Below the pieces are notes generated by a model. It did no database searches. It saw only the letters and a list, made by a program, of their open reading frames with translations, and had not been told where the DNA came from. A stretch of 64,000 bases of DNA from Streptomyces sp. BHT-5-2 (GTDB lineage: Bacteria > Actinomycetota > Actinomycetes > Streptomycetales > Streptomycetaceae), in contig NZ_CP081496.1 of assembly GCF_019774615.1 (NCBI RefSeq), forward strand, positions 2,728,001-2,792,000, given 5' to 3'. The position numbers and the translations under genes are program-made. This document shows positions 26,929 to 36,364 of this stretch, in pieces. Numbering within the stretch: position 1 is the stretch's first letter; every line of letters begins with the position of its first letter.

Positions 26929-28593
26929 TCAGTGCCCCGCCGGCGCCCCCGCCGTAGCCGGGGGCAGGTCGGCGGTGACGCCCCGGTCGCCGAGGTCGGC
27001 GGTGTAGTCGTCGGGGGAGGTCTCGTCGGCGCCCTCCGGGGCCTTGAGGGCCTTCAGGACGACCGTCAGGACGACCGTCACCACGACGTTCAGGACGAAC
27101 GCGGTCAGGCCGATGTAGCCGATCTGGCCGATGCCGGGGATCTCCGCACTGGAGCCGCCGAAGTGCTTCTGGGTCGGGCTGGCCACCCCGTATGCCGCGA
27201 GGGTGCCGTAGACCATGCCGATCGCCCAGCCGGCCAGCAGCGCCCAGCGGTGGAACCAGCGGGTGAACAGGCCGCCGACCAGCGCCGGCATGGTCTGCAG
27301 GATCCAGATGCCGCCCAGCAGCTGGAAGTTGATGGCGACGGTCTTGTCCATGGTGAGGACGAAGATCAGCGCACCGACCTTGACCAGGAGGGAGACCAGT
27401 TTGGCGACCTTGTGCTCCTGCTCGGGCGTGGCGCCCGGCTTGAGGAAGTCCTTGTAGACGTTCCGGGTGAAGAGGTTGGCGGCGGCGATCGACATGATCG
27501 CGGCCGGCACCAGCGCGCCGATGCCGATCGCGGCGAAGGCCACGCCCGCGAACCAGCTGGGGAACATGTCCTCGAAGAGCTGCGGGATCGCCAGCTGCGC
27601 GTTGCCCCGGGTGTCCGTCCCGGCCTTGAGCGCCATGAAGCCGAGCAGCGCGAGGAGGCCCAGCATCAGGGAATAGAGCGGGAGGATGGTGGTGTTGCGG
27701 CGGATGACGTTGCGGCTGCGCGAGGAGAGCGTCGCGGTGATCGAGTGCGGGTACATGAACAGCGCCAGCGCCGAGCCGAGCGCCAGCGTGGCGTACGCCC
27801 ACTGGGCGTTGGGGCCGCTGGTCAGTTCGCCGCGCGGTTTGCCGGTCGGCCCGTGCACGGCGAGTGCGTCCTTGGCCGAGTGGAAGATCTCGCCGAAGCC
27901 GCCCAGCTTGATCGGGATGTAGATGATCGCCACCGCGATGACGAGGTAGATCAGCCCGTCCTTGACGAACGCGATCAGCGCGGGCGCCCGCAGCCCCGAG
28001 GAGTAGGTGTAGGCGGCCAGCACCGCGAACGCGATCAGCAGCGGAAGGTCCTTGACGAACCAGCCGGCGTGCTCGCCGCCGCCGACGCCCAGCACGTCCA
28101 GCACGGCCTGGATGCCGACGAGTTGGAGCGCGATGTACGGCATCGTGGCGAGCAGCCCGGTGAGCGCCACCGCCAGTGACAGGCCCTTGGAGCCGAAGCG
28201 GCCGCGGACGAAGTCGGAGGTGGTGACGTACCCGTGCCGGTGCGAGACCGACCACAGCCGGGGCAGGAAGGTGAAGATCAGCGGGTAGACCAGGATGGTG
28301 TACGGGACGGCGAAGAAGCCGGACGCGCCCGCCGTGTAGATCGCCGCCGGCACCGCCACGAAGGTGTACGCGGTGTAGAGGTCGCCGCCGAGCAGGAACC
28401 ACGTGATCCAGGTGCCGAAGCTGCGCCCGCCCAGGCCCCATTCGTCGAGGCTGGCGGAGTGCTCGGCCCGGCGCCAGCGCGCGGCCAGGAAGCCCATGAC
28501 CGTCACGGCGAGGAAGAAGAAGACGAAGACGGCGAGGGCCACGCCGTCGACGCCCCGGGAGGCGGCGGCGAGGGTGGTGACGGAGGTCGTCAT
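26929..28593 (-). CDS. sodium:solute symporter (SSS family)
   Basis: A 554-residue membrane transporter with about 13 hydrophobic helices. SSS features include the N-terminal DEWGLGGRSFGTWITWFLLGG and the stretch PAAIMSIAAANLFTRNVYKDF that matches the family signature. The substrate is unknown; SSS proteins paired with a DUF3311 protein are often annotated as monocarboxylate or proline-type carriers. Its ATG overlaps the stop of the upstream DUF3311 gene (ATGA), which suggests a two-component transporter. Confidence 0.88.
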   Translation of the reverse strand: MTTSVTTLAAASRGVDGVALAVFVFFFLAVTVMGFLAARWRRAEHSASLDEWGLGGRSFGTWITWFLLGGDLYTAYTFVAVPAAIYTAGASGFFAVPYTILVYPLIFTFLPRLWSVSHRHGYVTTSDFVRGRFGSKGLSLAVALTGLLATMPYIALQLVGIQAVLDVLGVGGGEHAGWFVKDLPLLIAFAVLAAYTYSSGLRAPALIAFVKDGLIYLVIAVAIIYIPIKLGGFGEIFHSAKDALAVHGPTGKPRGELTSGPNAQWAYATLALGSALALFMYPHSITATLSSRSRNVIRRNTTILPLYSLMLGLLALLGFMALKAGTDTRGNAQLAIPQLFEDMFPSWFAGVAFAAIGIGALVPAAIMSIAAANLFTRNVYKDFLKPGATPEQEHKVAKLVSLLVKVGALIFVLTMDKTVAINFQLLGGIWILQTMPALVGGLFTRWFHRWALLAGWAIGMVYGTLAAYGVASPTQKHFGGSSAEIPGIGQIGYIGLTAFVLNVVVTVVLTVVLKALKAPEGADETSPDDYTADLGDRGVTADLPPATAGAPAGH

Positions 28594-28850
28594 CGGGCCG
28601 CACCATCCTTGCGGGCGCGCTGCTCGCGCCGGACGAGCCGGTAGGCCAGGGTCGTCAGCGCCGTCGAGATCAGCACCCACGCCATCTGGTACCAGTAGAA
28701 GAACGGGACCCCGATCAGCGTCGGCTCGATCCGGGCGTACGAACTCACCCACAGCATCGCGACGAACGGGGCGAGCAGACACAGTCCGGCCACCACCCGT
28801 GTGGGGGTGACGACCGGTCTGCGGTCCGGTGATGCGGCGTTTTCGGCCAT
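28590..28850 (-). CDS. DUF3311 small membrane protein
   Basis: An 86-residue protein with two hydrophobic helices (VVAGLCLLAPFVAMLWVSSY and FFYWYQMAWVLISTALTTLAY) and the PFFYWYQ motif of DUF3311. It is coupled by ATGA to the SSS transporter and is probably its accessory subunit. The ATG at 28850 has GGGAG about 9 bases upstream. Confidence 0.85.
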   Translation of the reverse strand: MAENAASPDRRPVVTPTRVVAGLCLLAPFVAMLWVSSYARIEPTLIGVPFFYWYQMAWVLISTALTTLAYRLVRREQRARKDGAAR

Positions 28851-29221
28851 GACCGTGGCTCCCGTCCCTGGTGAACTCGGTGAATTCCGCTGGGTGATCG
28901 GCTGGAAATCTAAGCCAGGGCCGTGGCGCGCGTCACTAGCTGTCCGCATATCGGTACGACACCGTTGCCGTAAGGGAGTTGGGCCGGCCCGGCGCCTCGA
29001 CGGGCTGCCGTGGGACGCGAGCGACGTGGGCGACGCGGGCGATGCGATGGGACACGAGGGGGCGCGGTGGTGCGCCGCGGCGACGGCGTCCGGAATGCGG
29101 AGCCCGGAACGACACGACACGGCCGACACGGAACAACGCGGCGCAACACGGCACGACGCGGAACAACGCGGCATGCGGACGCCCGGGACCGGCGGGGGCG
29201 AGGAGGGCGCGGGCGGGCGGC
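28851..29221. other. intergenic region with 30-bp-spaced repeat
   Basis: No gene is supported here. The part 29105-29175 has an unusual A/C-rich run with ACGACACGACACGG-like micro-repeats and a direct repeat CGGAACAACGCGGC at 29129-29142 and 29159-29172. Function unknown; possibly a relic or replication slippage. Confidence 0.4.
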
Positions 29222-29983
29222 TCAGTCCGTCGGCCGCTGGAGGCGGGCGACGAACTTGTAGCGGTCGCCGCGGTAGACCGAGCGCACCCACTCCACCGGC
29301 CGCCCCTGGGCGTCCAGGGAGTGCCGGGAGAGCATCAGCATCGGCAGGCCGACGTCGGTGCCCAGCAGGCCCGCCTCGCGCGGGGTGGCCAGCGAGGTCT
29401 CGATGGTCTCCTCGGCCTCCGCCGGCCGCACGTCGTAGACCTCGGCCAGCGCGGTGTACAGGGACGTGTACTTGACGAGGTTGCGGCGGAGCGCGGGGAA
29501 CCGCCGGGCCGACAGATGGGTGGTCTCGATCGCCATCGGCTCGCCGCTGGCCAGCCGCAGCCGCTCGATGCGCAGCACCCGGCCACCGGGCGCGATGTCC
29601 AGCAGCCCGGCCAGCCGGTCGTCGGCGGTGACATAGCCGATGTCCAGCAGCTGGGAGGTCGGCTCCAGGCCCTGGGCCCGCATGTCCTCCGTGTAGGAGG
29701 TCAGTTGCAGCGCCTGGGAGACCTTGGGCTTGGCGACGAAGGTGCCCTTGCCCTGGATGCGCTCCAGGCGGCCCTCGACGACCAGTTCCTGGAGTGCCTG
29801 GCGGACCGTGGTGCGGGAGGTGTCGAACTCCGCGGCGAGGGTGCGCTCGGGCGGCACGGGGGTGCCCGGCGGCAGGGTCTCGGTGATCTCCAGCAAATGG
29901 CGCTTGAGCCGGTAGTACTTGGGCACCCGGGCGGTCCGCGCGCCGCCGCCGCCGTTCTCGGCGCTGCCCGCCTCGGTGTCCAT
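29222..29983 (-). CDS. dasR: GntR/HutC-family global regulator DasR
   Basis: A 253-residue regulator with an N-terminal winged helix ([38 protein letters not shown]) and a UTRA effector domain. It is nearly identical along its length to S. coelicolor DasR as remembered, and its neighbours (dasABC, dasD, nagB) are the same. DasR represses chitin and N-acetylglucosamine uptake genes and antibiotic pathways and is released by glucosamine-6-phosphate. The ATG at 29983 starts the conserved protein; the open frame to 30070 is ignored. It is divergent from dasA. Confidence 0.95.
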   Translation of the reverse strand: MDTEAGSAENGGGGARTARVPKYYRLKRHLLEITETLPPGTPVPPERTLAAEFDTSRTTVRQALQELVVEGRLERIQGKGTFVAKPKVSQALQLTSYTEDMRAQGLEPTSQLLDIGYVTADDRLAGLLDIAPGGRVLRIERLRLASGEPMAIETTHLSARRFPALRRNLVKYTSLYTALAEVYDVRPAEAEETIETSLATPREAGLLGTDVGLPMLMLSRHSLDAQGRPVEWVRSVYRGDRYKFVARLQRPTD

Positions 29984-30140
29984 GACCCGCCTCTCCGATG
30001 CCTGTCGTGCTGCCGTCACCGGCTCCTCCGTACGTAGCGGCTCACATCGTGGCACGGACGGGTTGCCCATGCGCCGGCGCGGGTCCCGGCCCGTCAGATG
30101 TCGGTCCGGTAACGGACCTGACAGCGACTCTTATACACCC

Positions 30141-30191
30141 TTGACACCCCTAAAGGTCTAGGCCAAGCTGCGAGAACTGGTCTAAACCATT
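30141..30191 (+). promoter_or_regulatory. dasA promoter region with two DasR operators (dre)
   Basis: Two 16-bp sites match the dre consensus ACTGGTCTAGACCAGT: AAAGGTCTAGGCCAAG (30152-30167) and ACTGGTCTAAACCATT (30176-30191). A -35-like TTGACA lies at 30141-30146, so both sites fall on or just after the promoter. The second is the better palindrome. Confidence 0.88.
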
Positions 30192-30224
30192 AAAGCCAAA
30201 CCCGTCCTCAAGGGGGAGAGCGCG

Positions 30225-31490
30225 ATGAAGCGTGGGCTCATAGCGGCGACCGCGGTCGCGGGAATGCTGGTGAGTGTCGCTGCCTGTGGGTCGAGCAGCG
30301 GAAATGCGGGCGCCGACGGTTTCAAGGGAAAGACGCTGACCGTCTGGGTGATGTCCGGATCCAATCCGGAGCAATGGACCAAGCGGGTCTCCGAGCAATT
30401 CAAGAAGAAGACCGGCGCCACCGTGGAATTCAAGGTCCAGCAGTGGAACGGAATTCAGCAGAAACTGAGCACCGCGCTCTCCGAGGACACCCCGCCGGAC
30501 GTCGTCGAGATCGGCAACACCCAGACCGCCGCCTACGCCAAGGCCGGTGCCCTGGTCGACCTCGGCGACCTGAAGAAGGAGATCGGCGCCGACTGGAACG
30601 ACGCCTTCAACAAGGCCGCGATGGTGGACGGAAAGCAGTACGCGCTGCCGTGGTTCGCCGGCAACCGCGTGGTGATGTACAACAAGAAGATCTGGGCGAA
30701 GGCCGGGATCACCAAGACCCCCGCCACCCGGGCCGAGCTCTTCCACGACTTCGAGACCATCAAGCAGAAGACCGACGCCGAGCCGCTCTACCTGCCCGGC
30801 CAGAACTGGTACTTCCTCGACGGCCTGACCATCGGCACCGGCGCCCAGCTGGTGAAGAAGGAAGGCGGCAAGTGGGTCTCCAATTTCGCCGACCCCAAGG
30901 TCGCCAAGGCCATGGACATCTACAAGCAGTACCAGGCTTTCAGCACCGCCCCGAAGAACAAGGACGAGGCCACCCCGCAGCAGGCCGAGATCTTCGCCAA
31001 GGGGAAGACCGGCGCCCTCATCGCCATGGGCTACGAGGCCGCCACCGCCATCAAGACCAACCCGGCCATCAAGGACGACATCGGCTACTTCACCATTCCG
31101 GGCGAGACCGCCGGAAAGCCCGAGGGTGTCTTCCTCGGCGGCTCCAACTTCGCGGTCGCCGGAATGAGCAGGAACCAGGAACTCGCCAAGGAGTTCCTCA
31201 AGGTCGCCCTCTCCAAGGACAACGACGCCCAGATGGTCAAGGAGGCCGGCTGGACGCCCAAGTCCCCGGCCCTGGCCGGCGCCGCCAAGGACAACCCGGC
31301 CGCCACGGCCGCCGCCCCGGCCGCCGAGAAGTCCGGCGGCACCACCCCGCTGATCCCGCAGTGGGCCGCGGTGGAGAACGTGCCCAACCCGATCAAGAAC
31401 TACATGACCGCGGTCCTGAACGGTAAGGCGCCCGCTGACGCCGCCAAGGACATCGAGTCCGAGATCAACGCCCGGCTCGCCAAGCAGTAG
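30225..31490 (+). CDS. dasA: chitobiose-binding lipoprotein DasA
   Basis: A 421-residue extracellular solute-binding protein of the CUT1 sugar ABC class. The signal peptide ends in the lipobox SVAAC, giving lipidated Cys21, followed by a GSSSGN linker. Known DasA binds N,N'-diacetylchitobiose. GGGGGAG lies 5 bases before the ATG. It begins the dasABC(D) operon and is under direct DasR control by two dre sites. Confidence 0.95.
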   Translation: MKRGLIAATAVAGMLVSVAACGSSSGNAGADGFKGKTLTVWVMSGSNPEQWTKRVSEQFKKKTGATVEFKVQQWNGIQQKLSTALSEDTPPDVVEIGNTQTAAYAKAGALVDLGDLKKEIGADWNDAFNKAAMVDGKQYALPWFAGNRVVMYNKKIWAKAGITKTPATRAELFHDFETIKQKTDAEPLYLPGQNWYFLDGLTIGTGAQLVKKEGGKWVSNFADPKVAKAMDIYKQYQAFSTAPKNKDEATPQQAEIFAKGKTGALIAMGYEAATAIKTNPAIKDDIGYFTIPGETAGKPEGVFLGGSNFAVAGMSRNQELAKEFLKVALSKDNDAQMVKEAGWTPKSPALAGAAKDNPAATAAAPAAEKSGGTTPLIPQWAAVENVPNPIKNYMTAVLNGKAPADAAKDIESEINARLAKQ

Positions 31491-31658
31491 CCGGCCCCCG
31501 GACGCGTACGGGCCCGGCCGGTCCTCCCGGCCCCCGCCCGTACGCCCGGGCAGCGACCGCGGCCGCCGCCACCGCGCCGGGCCGGCACCCCGCGGGGCCG
31601 GCGGCCGCCTCCACCGGCACCACAGGCGCATCCACGGGAACGAGGGGACCACACGCTC

Positions 31659-32642
31659 ATGGCAGTGCAGCTCGACGAAGCGGCGGGGAGGAACGCGCCG
31701 CGGACCGGCAAGCGCGGCGGGCCGCCCGCCCGGCGCGGCCCCGGCGGCCGGCGGGCCGCCCGCGGCGCGCCCTACCTGCTGCTGCTCCCGGCCCTGCTCG
31801 CCACCGCGGTCTTCCTGGGCTGGCCCCTCGTCCGCAACCTGGTGCTCTCCTTCCAGAACCTCAACATGAAGGAGCTGATCCAGCACCTCACCGACTGGCG
31901 GGGGCTGGGCAACTACCAGGAGGTCCTGGGCAGCGAGCAGTTCTGGCGGGTCACCGTCCGCACCATCGCCTTCACCGCCGTCAACGTCGTGCTGATCATG
32001 GCGCTCGGCACCCTGCTCGGACTGCTGCTGGCCCGGCTCGGCACCAGGATGCGCCTGGTGCTGTCGGTGGCACTGGTGCTGGCCTGGGCGATGCCGTCGA
32101 TCGCCGCCACCACCGTCTTCCAGTGGCTCTTCGACTCCCGCTACGGCGTCGTCAACTGGCTGCTGGACCACCTCGGTTGGCACTCCATGGCCCGCTACGA
32201 CTGGGTCGGCACGCAGCTGTCCACCTTCTTCGTCATCACCGTCCTGATCGTCTGGCAGTCGCTCCCCTTCGTGGCCCTCAACCTCTACGCGGCCACCACG
32301 ACCATCCCCAAGGAGCTCTACGAGGCGGCCCGGGTGGACGGCGCCGGCACCTGGAAGGTCTTCACCTCCGTCACCTTCCCCTTCCTGCGGCCCTTCTTCA
32401 TGGCCACCACGTTCCTCGAAGTCATCTGGGTCTTCAAGGCGTTCCCGCAGATCTTCGCCATCAACCAGGGCGGCCCCGACCGGCTCACCGAGACCCTGCC
32501 GATCTACGCCTTCACCGAGGGCGTCGGCAACCTCCACTTCGGGATGGGCGCCGCGATCTCCGTCCTGACCATCGTCGTGCTGCTCGCCCTCACCGCGTAC
32601 TACCTGCGCCTGACGCTCAAGCAAGAGGAGGACGCGCTGTGA
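31659..32642 (+). CDS. dasB: ABC sugar transporter permease DasB
   Basis: A 327-residue CUT1 permease with six predicted helices; the first (PYLLLLPALLATAVFLGWPLV) follows a basic, glycine-rich N-terminal tail of about 40 residues. The EAA loop that docks on the ATPase is EAARVDGAGTWKVFTSVTFPFL. The ATPase is not encoded here; in Streptomyces the shared MsiK serves Das. Its stop overlaps the dasC start (GTGA). Confidence 0.93.
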   Translation: MAVQLDEAAGRNAPRTGKRGGPPARRGPGGRRAARGAPYLLLLPALLATAVFLGWPLVRNLVLSFQNLNMKELIQHLTDWRGLGNYQEVLGSEQFWRVTVRTIAFTAVNVVLIMALGTLLGLLLARLGTRMRLVLSVALVLAWAMPSIAATTVFQWLFDSRYGVVNWLLDHLGWHSMARYDWVGTQLSTFFVITVLIVWQSLPFVALNLYAATTTIPKELYEAARVDGAGTWKVFTSVTFPFLRPFFMATTFLEVIWVFKAFPQIFAINQGGPDRLTETLPIYAFTEGVGNLHFGMGAAISVLTIVVLLALTAYYLRLTLKQEEDAL

Positions 32643-33469
32643 AGCGCCCACTCGCCGGTCGGATCTGGCCCAACGCGACCGCCGCCGTCCTCGCCCTGCT
32701 CTTCGTCTTCCCCGTGTACTGGATGTTCGCCACGGCCTTCAAGCCGGCCCGGGACATCCTCAGCGAGGACCCGGTGTGGTTCCCGTTCCACGGCACCCTC
32801 GAACACTTCGCGACCGCGGTGAACGCCCCCGACTTCTGGCGGCTGGCCGGGAACTCCGTCCTGGTGACCGTGGCCGCCGTCGGCCTGTCGCTGGTGATCG
32901 CGCTGTGCGGCGCGTTCGCCGTCGCACGGATGCGGTTCAAGGGCCGCAAGGGCATCCTGCTGACCTTCATGGTCGCCCAGATGGCACCCTGGGAGGTCAT
33001 GGTCATCTCGATCTACCTGATCGTCCGGGACGCCGACCTGCTCAACAGCCTGCTGCCGCTCACCTTCTTCTACATGCTGATGGTGCTCCCCTTCACCCTC
33101 CTGACGCTGCGCGGCTATGTCGCCGCGGTCCCCAAGGAGCTGGAGGAGTCCGCGATGGTCGACGGCTGCTCGCGCCGCCAGGCGTTCGTCAGGGTCGTGC
33201 TGCCGCTGCTGGCACCCGGCCTGATGGCCACCTCCCTCTTCGGCTTCATCACCGCCTGGAACGAGTTCCCGCTCGTGCTGGTGCTCAACAAGGAACCCGG
33301 CGCCGGCACCCTGCCGCTGTGGCTCTCGCAGTTCCAGACGCAGTTCGGCGACGACTGGGGCGCCACCATGGCCGCCGCCTCCCTCTTCGCTCTCCCGATC
33401 CTCGTCCTCTTCCTGTTCCTGCAGCGCAAGGCCGTCGGCGGTCTCACCTCCGGCGCAGTGAAGGGATAG
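32639..33469 (+). CDS. dasC: ABC sugar transporter permease DasC
   Basis: A 276-residue CUT1 permease with six helices (first AVLALLFVFPVYWMFATAF). The EAA loop is EESAMVDGCSRRQAFVRVVLPLL. The GTG at 32639 is set by GAGGAGG seven bases upstream and by the GTGA overlap with dasB. DasB and DasC form the membrane channel for chitobiose. Confidence 0.93.
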   Translation: MKRPLAGRIWPNATAAVLALLFVFPVYWMFATAFKPARDILSEDPVWFPFHGTLEHFATAVNAPDFWRLAGNSVLVTVAAVGLSLVIALCGAFAVARMRFKGRKGILLTFMVAQMAPWEVMVISIYLIVRDADLLNSLLPLTFFYMLMVLPFTLLTLRGYVAAVPKELEESAMVDGCSRRQAFVRVVLPLLAPGLMATSLFGFITAWNEFPLVLVLNKEPGAGTLPLWLSQFQTQFGDDWGATMAAASLFALPILVLFLFLQRKAVGGLTSGAVKG

Positions 33470-33472
33470 CCC

Positions 33473-35020
33473 ATGGCCACCGTCGTCCGCTCCGCCGACA
33501 CCCTCACCCGGGACGCGCTCGCCGTGCTCCAGCCCGGCTTCACCGGCACCACCGCACCGGACTGGCTGCTGCGCCGCCTCGACGAGGGCCTGGCGACCGT
33601 CGCCCTCTTCGGCCGCAATGTGCACACACCCGCCCAACTCGCCGCGCTCACCGCACAGTTGCGCGGTGCCCGCGAGGACCTGCTGATCGCCATCGACGAG
33701 GAGGGCGGCGACGTCACCCGCCTCGAAGTGCGCGGCGGCTCCTCCTTCCCCGGCAACCTCGCGCTCGGCGCCGTCGACGACACCCGGCTGACCCGCGACG
33801 TCGCCCGCGAACTCGGCCGCCGGCTGGCCGACTGCGGTATCAACGTCAACTGGGCGCCCTCCGCCGACGTCAACTCCAACCCCGCCAACCCCGTCATCGG
33901 GGTCCGCTCCTTCGGCGCCGACCCCGAACTCGTCGCCCGGCACACCGCCGCCTACGTCGAGGGACTGCAGTCCGCCGGCGTCGCCGCCTGCACCAAGCAC
34001 TTCCCCGGCCACGGCGACACCGCCACCGACTCCCACCACGACCTCCCCCGCATCAACGCCGACCTGGCGACCCTTCAGGAACGCGAACTGGTGCCGTTCC
34101 GCGCCGCGGTGGCCGCCGGCACCCGCGCCGTGATGAGCGCCCACATCCTGCTGCCCGCCCTGGACGCCGAACGCCCCGCCACGCTCAGCCCGGCCGCCCT
34201 GCACGGCCTGCTGCGCGCCCCCGTCGCCGACGGCGGCCTCGGCTTCGACGGCCTGATCATCACCGACGGCATGGAGATGCGGGCCATCTCCGCCACCTAC
34301 GGCCTCGCACGCGGCAGCGTGCTGGCCCTCGCGGCCGGCGCCGACGCCATCTGCGTCGGCGGCGGCCTGGCCGACGAGGACACCGTGCTGCGGCTGCGCG
34401 ACGCCCTGGTGCACGCCGTTCGGGAAGGCGAGCTGCCCGAGGAACGGCTCGCCGACGCCGCGGCCCGCGTCCGCGCCCTGGCACGCTGGACCCGGAACGC
34501 GGCCACGGGGGAGGGGCCCGTGCCGGCCCCCGGGATCGGCCTGACCGCCGCCCGCCGCGCCCTCCGTCTGACCTCCACCACCCCGTACGAGCCGCTCACC
34601 GAACCCGCCTACGTGGCCGCCTTCACCCCCCTCGCCAACATCGCCGTCGGGGACGAGACCCCCTGGGGCGTCGCCGCCGAACTGACCCGGCTCCTCCCCG
34701 GCACCGGGACCGCCGCCTGCACGGCCGCGGACGCCGAGGCCGGGACCCGCGCCCTCGTCGACACCCTGCTCACCGCCGCCGGCGACCGCCCCGTCGTGGC
34801 CGTCGTCCGCGACCTGCACCGCCATCCGTGGATGGCCGACGCCGTGCACACCCTGCTGGCCGCCCGCCCCCGCACCGCCGTCGTCGAGATGGGCGTCCCC
34901 CAGGCCCCGCCCCAGGGCACCCCGCACCTCGCCACCCACGGCGCCGCCCGCGTCTGCGCCCAGGCCGCAGCAGAAGCCCTCACGGGCCGGGCGCCCCGGG
35001 AAGCACCCCAAGTGCCATAA
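33473..35020 (+). CDS. dasD: GH3 beta-N-acetylhexosaminidase DasD
   Basis: A 515-residue glycoside hydrolase family 3 enzyme of the NagZ-like type. KHFPGHGDTATDSHHDLP carries the His/Asp acid-base pair and FDGLIITDGMEM the nucleophile Asp. No signal peptide is visible, so it acts inside the cell, splitting imported chitobiose into GlcNAc. It starts three bases after dasC and is the last gene of the operon. Confidence 0.92.
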   Translation: MATVVRSADTLTRDALAVLQPGFTGTTAPDWLLRRLDEGLATVALFGRNVHTPAQLAALTAQLRGAREDLLIAIDEEGGDVTRLEVRGGSSFPGNLALGAVDDTRLTRDVARELGRRLADCGINVNWAPSADVNSNPANPVIGVRSFGADPELVARHTAAYVEGLQSAGVAACTKHFPGHGDTATDSHHDLPRINADLATLQERELVPFRAAVAAGTRAVMSAHILLPALDAERPATLSPAALHGLLRAPVADGGLGFDGLIITDGMEMRAISATYGLARGSVLALAAGADAICVGGGLADEDTVLRLRDALVHAVREGELPEERLADAAARVRALARWTRNAATGEGPVPAPGIGLTAARRALRLTSTTPYEPLTEPAYVAAFTPLANIAVGDETPWGVAAELTRLLPGTGTAACTAADAEAGTRALVDTLLTAAGDRPVVAVVRDLHRHPWMADAVHTLLAARPRTAVVEMGVPQAPPQGTPHLATHGAARVCAQAAAEALTGRAPREAPQVP

Positions 35021-35329
35021 GCAACAAACCCTCTTGCCCCTCCTATCCCCTCAACCCCTCACTCCCCGCCCGCGTCGGGGGGTGCCCCCGAAGGGCGGCC
35101 CTTGACGCGGGCACCCACCCCTTGACGGGCAGCCGTTCCGACGGGCCGTGCGTCCGCACCGGCTGCCCCCTACGGGCGGACGCGCCACGGCTGCGGGGCG
35201 CCGCCCGGCGGGGCGGGGCGACCGCGTGGGGCGTGTCGCCCCGCCCCGCGATGCGACGAGGGCCCGCACCCGCGCCGCTCCCGCCAGGGCCCGGCACCGG
35301 TACGGGCCCTCGGGCCGCGGCGGTTCCCC
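35021..35329. other. intergenic region between dasD and nagB
   Basis: About 300 bases separate the two convergent genes. No gene is supported. GC-rich segments with repeated CCCTTGACG (about 35100 and 35130) are present, but no clean terminator stem was found. Confidence 0.5.
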
Positions 35330-36112
35330 TCAGAGCCCCTGCCACTCCGGCTTGGCGGCGTAGGTCGCACGGAAGTACTCGGCCAGCTTCAGCTTGGACG
35401 CCGCGGCCTCGTCGACGACCACCGTCGCGTGCCGGTGCAGCTGCAGCGCGGAGGCCGGGACCAGCGCGGCGACCGGGCCCTCCACGGCCTGGGCCACGGC
35501 GTCGGCCTTGCCCTCGCCGGTGGCGAGCAGCACCAGATGGCGGGCCTCCAGGATGGTGCCGATGCCCTGGGTGATGACGTGGTGCGGCACCTCCTCCGGG
35601 CTGTCGAAGAAACGGGCGTTGTCCTCCCGGGTCTGCCGGGTGAGGGTCTTGATGCGCGTCCGCGAAGCCAGCGACGAGCAGGGCTCGTTGAAGCCGATGT
35701 GCCCGTCGGTGCCGATGCCGAGCAGCTGGAGGTCCACCCCGCCGGCGTCGCGCAGCGCACTGTCGTACGCCTCGCAGGCGGCCTGGACGTCCTCCGCCGT
35801 GCCGTCCGGACCCATGAACGCGCTCTCGTCGAGCCCCAGCGGCCGCACCACCTCGCGCAGCACCACCGAGCGATACGACTCGGGGTGCCCGGCGGGCAGA
35901 CCCACATACTCGTCGAGCTGGCAGATCCGGGCCCGCGAGGCGTCCACCGCACCGGCCCGGACCTTCGCCGCCAGGGCCTCGTAGACGGGCAGCGGGGTCG
36001 AGCCGGTGGCCACGCCGAGCAGCGCCTCGGGCTTGCGCCGCACCAGGGTGGCGACGGCCTCCGCGATGAGCTCGCCGCCTGCGGCGGCGTCCGGGACGAT
36101 GACAACTTCCAC
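35330..36112 (-). CDS. nagB: glucosamine-6-phosphate deaminase NagB
   Basis: A 260-residue enzyme converting glucosamine-6-phosphate to fructose-6-phosphate and ammonia, feeding GlcNAc into glycolysis. Motifs: GVATGSTPLPVYEAL, LDEYVGLPAGHPESYR and GIGTDGHIGFNEP. Because glucosamine-6-phosphate releases DasR, NagB also sets the level of the inducer. A dre site lies 31 bases upstream of the start. Confidence 0.95.
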   Translation of the reverse strand: MEVVIVPDAAAGGELIAEAVATLVRRKPEALLGVATGSTPLPVYEALAAKVRAGAVDASRARICQLDEYVGLPAGHPESYRSVVLREVVRPLGLDESAFMGPDGTAEDVQAACEAYDSALRDAGGVDLQLLGIGTDGHIGFNEPCSSLASRTRIKTLTRQTREDNARFFDSPEEVPHHVITQGIGTILEARHLVLLATGEGKADAVAQAVEGPVAALVPASALQLHRHATVVVDEAAASKLKLAEYFRATYAAKPEWQGL

Positions 36113-36142
36113 GCTTGGCCTGCCGTTCTGAAGAATGGGCTA

Positions 36143-36158
36143 TGTGGTATAGACCAAT
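36143..36158 (-). promoter_or_regulatory. DasR operator (dre) of nagB
   Basis: TGTGGTATAGACCAAT matches the dre consensus at most positions and sits just upstream of the nagB start at 36112. Confidence 0.82.
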
Positions 36159-36364
36159 CTAGCAGAGGCGGGCATACGCGACCCCGTTGCACCCCTGAAC
36201 AAAACCGCACGTTTTCCCCACCGCATCCCGTCGCCCCGATGACCGGCCAGGTGACCGGATCGACGGCCGGACCTACGGCCGGAACGTCGATGGGGGCGGT
36301 GGCGAGTACGGCGACGGGCGCGGCCACCGGCACGACCGGACGCCGCCGGCGGGATGCCGCCCCG
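36159..36364. other. intergenic region between nagB and the SDR gene
   Basis: No gene is supported. The part 36240-36340 is rich in GACCGG and GGCCGG repeats without a clear long stem. Confidence 0.4.

Noticed and set aside
30150..32651. 833-codon minus-strand frame opposite dasAB
   Set aside because: Antisense shadow of well-recognised transporter genes with low-complexity composition.
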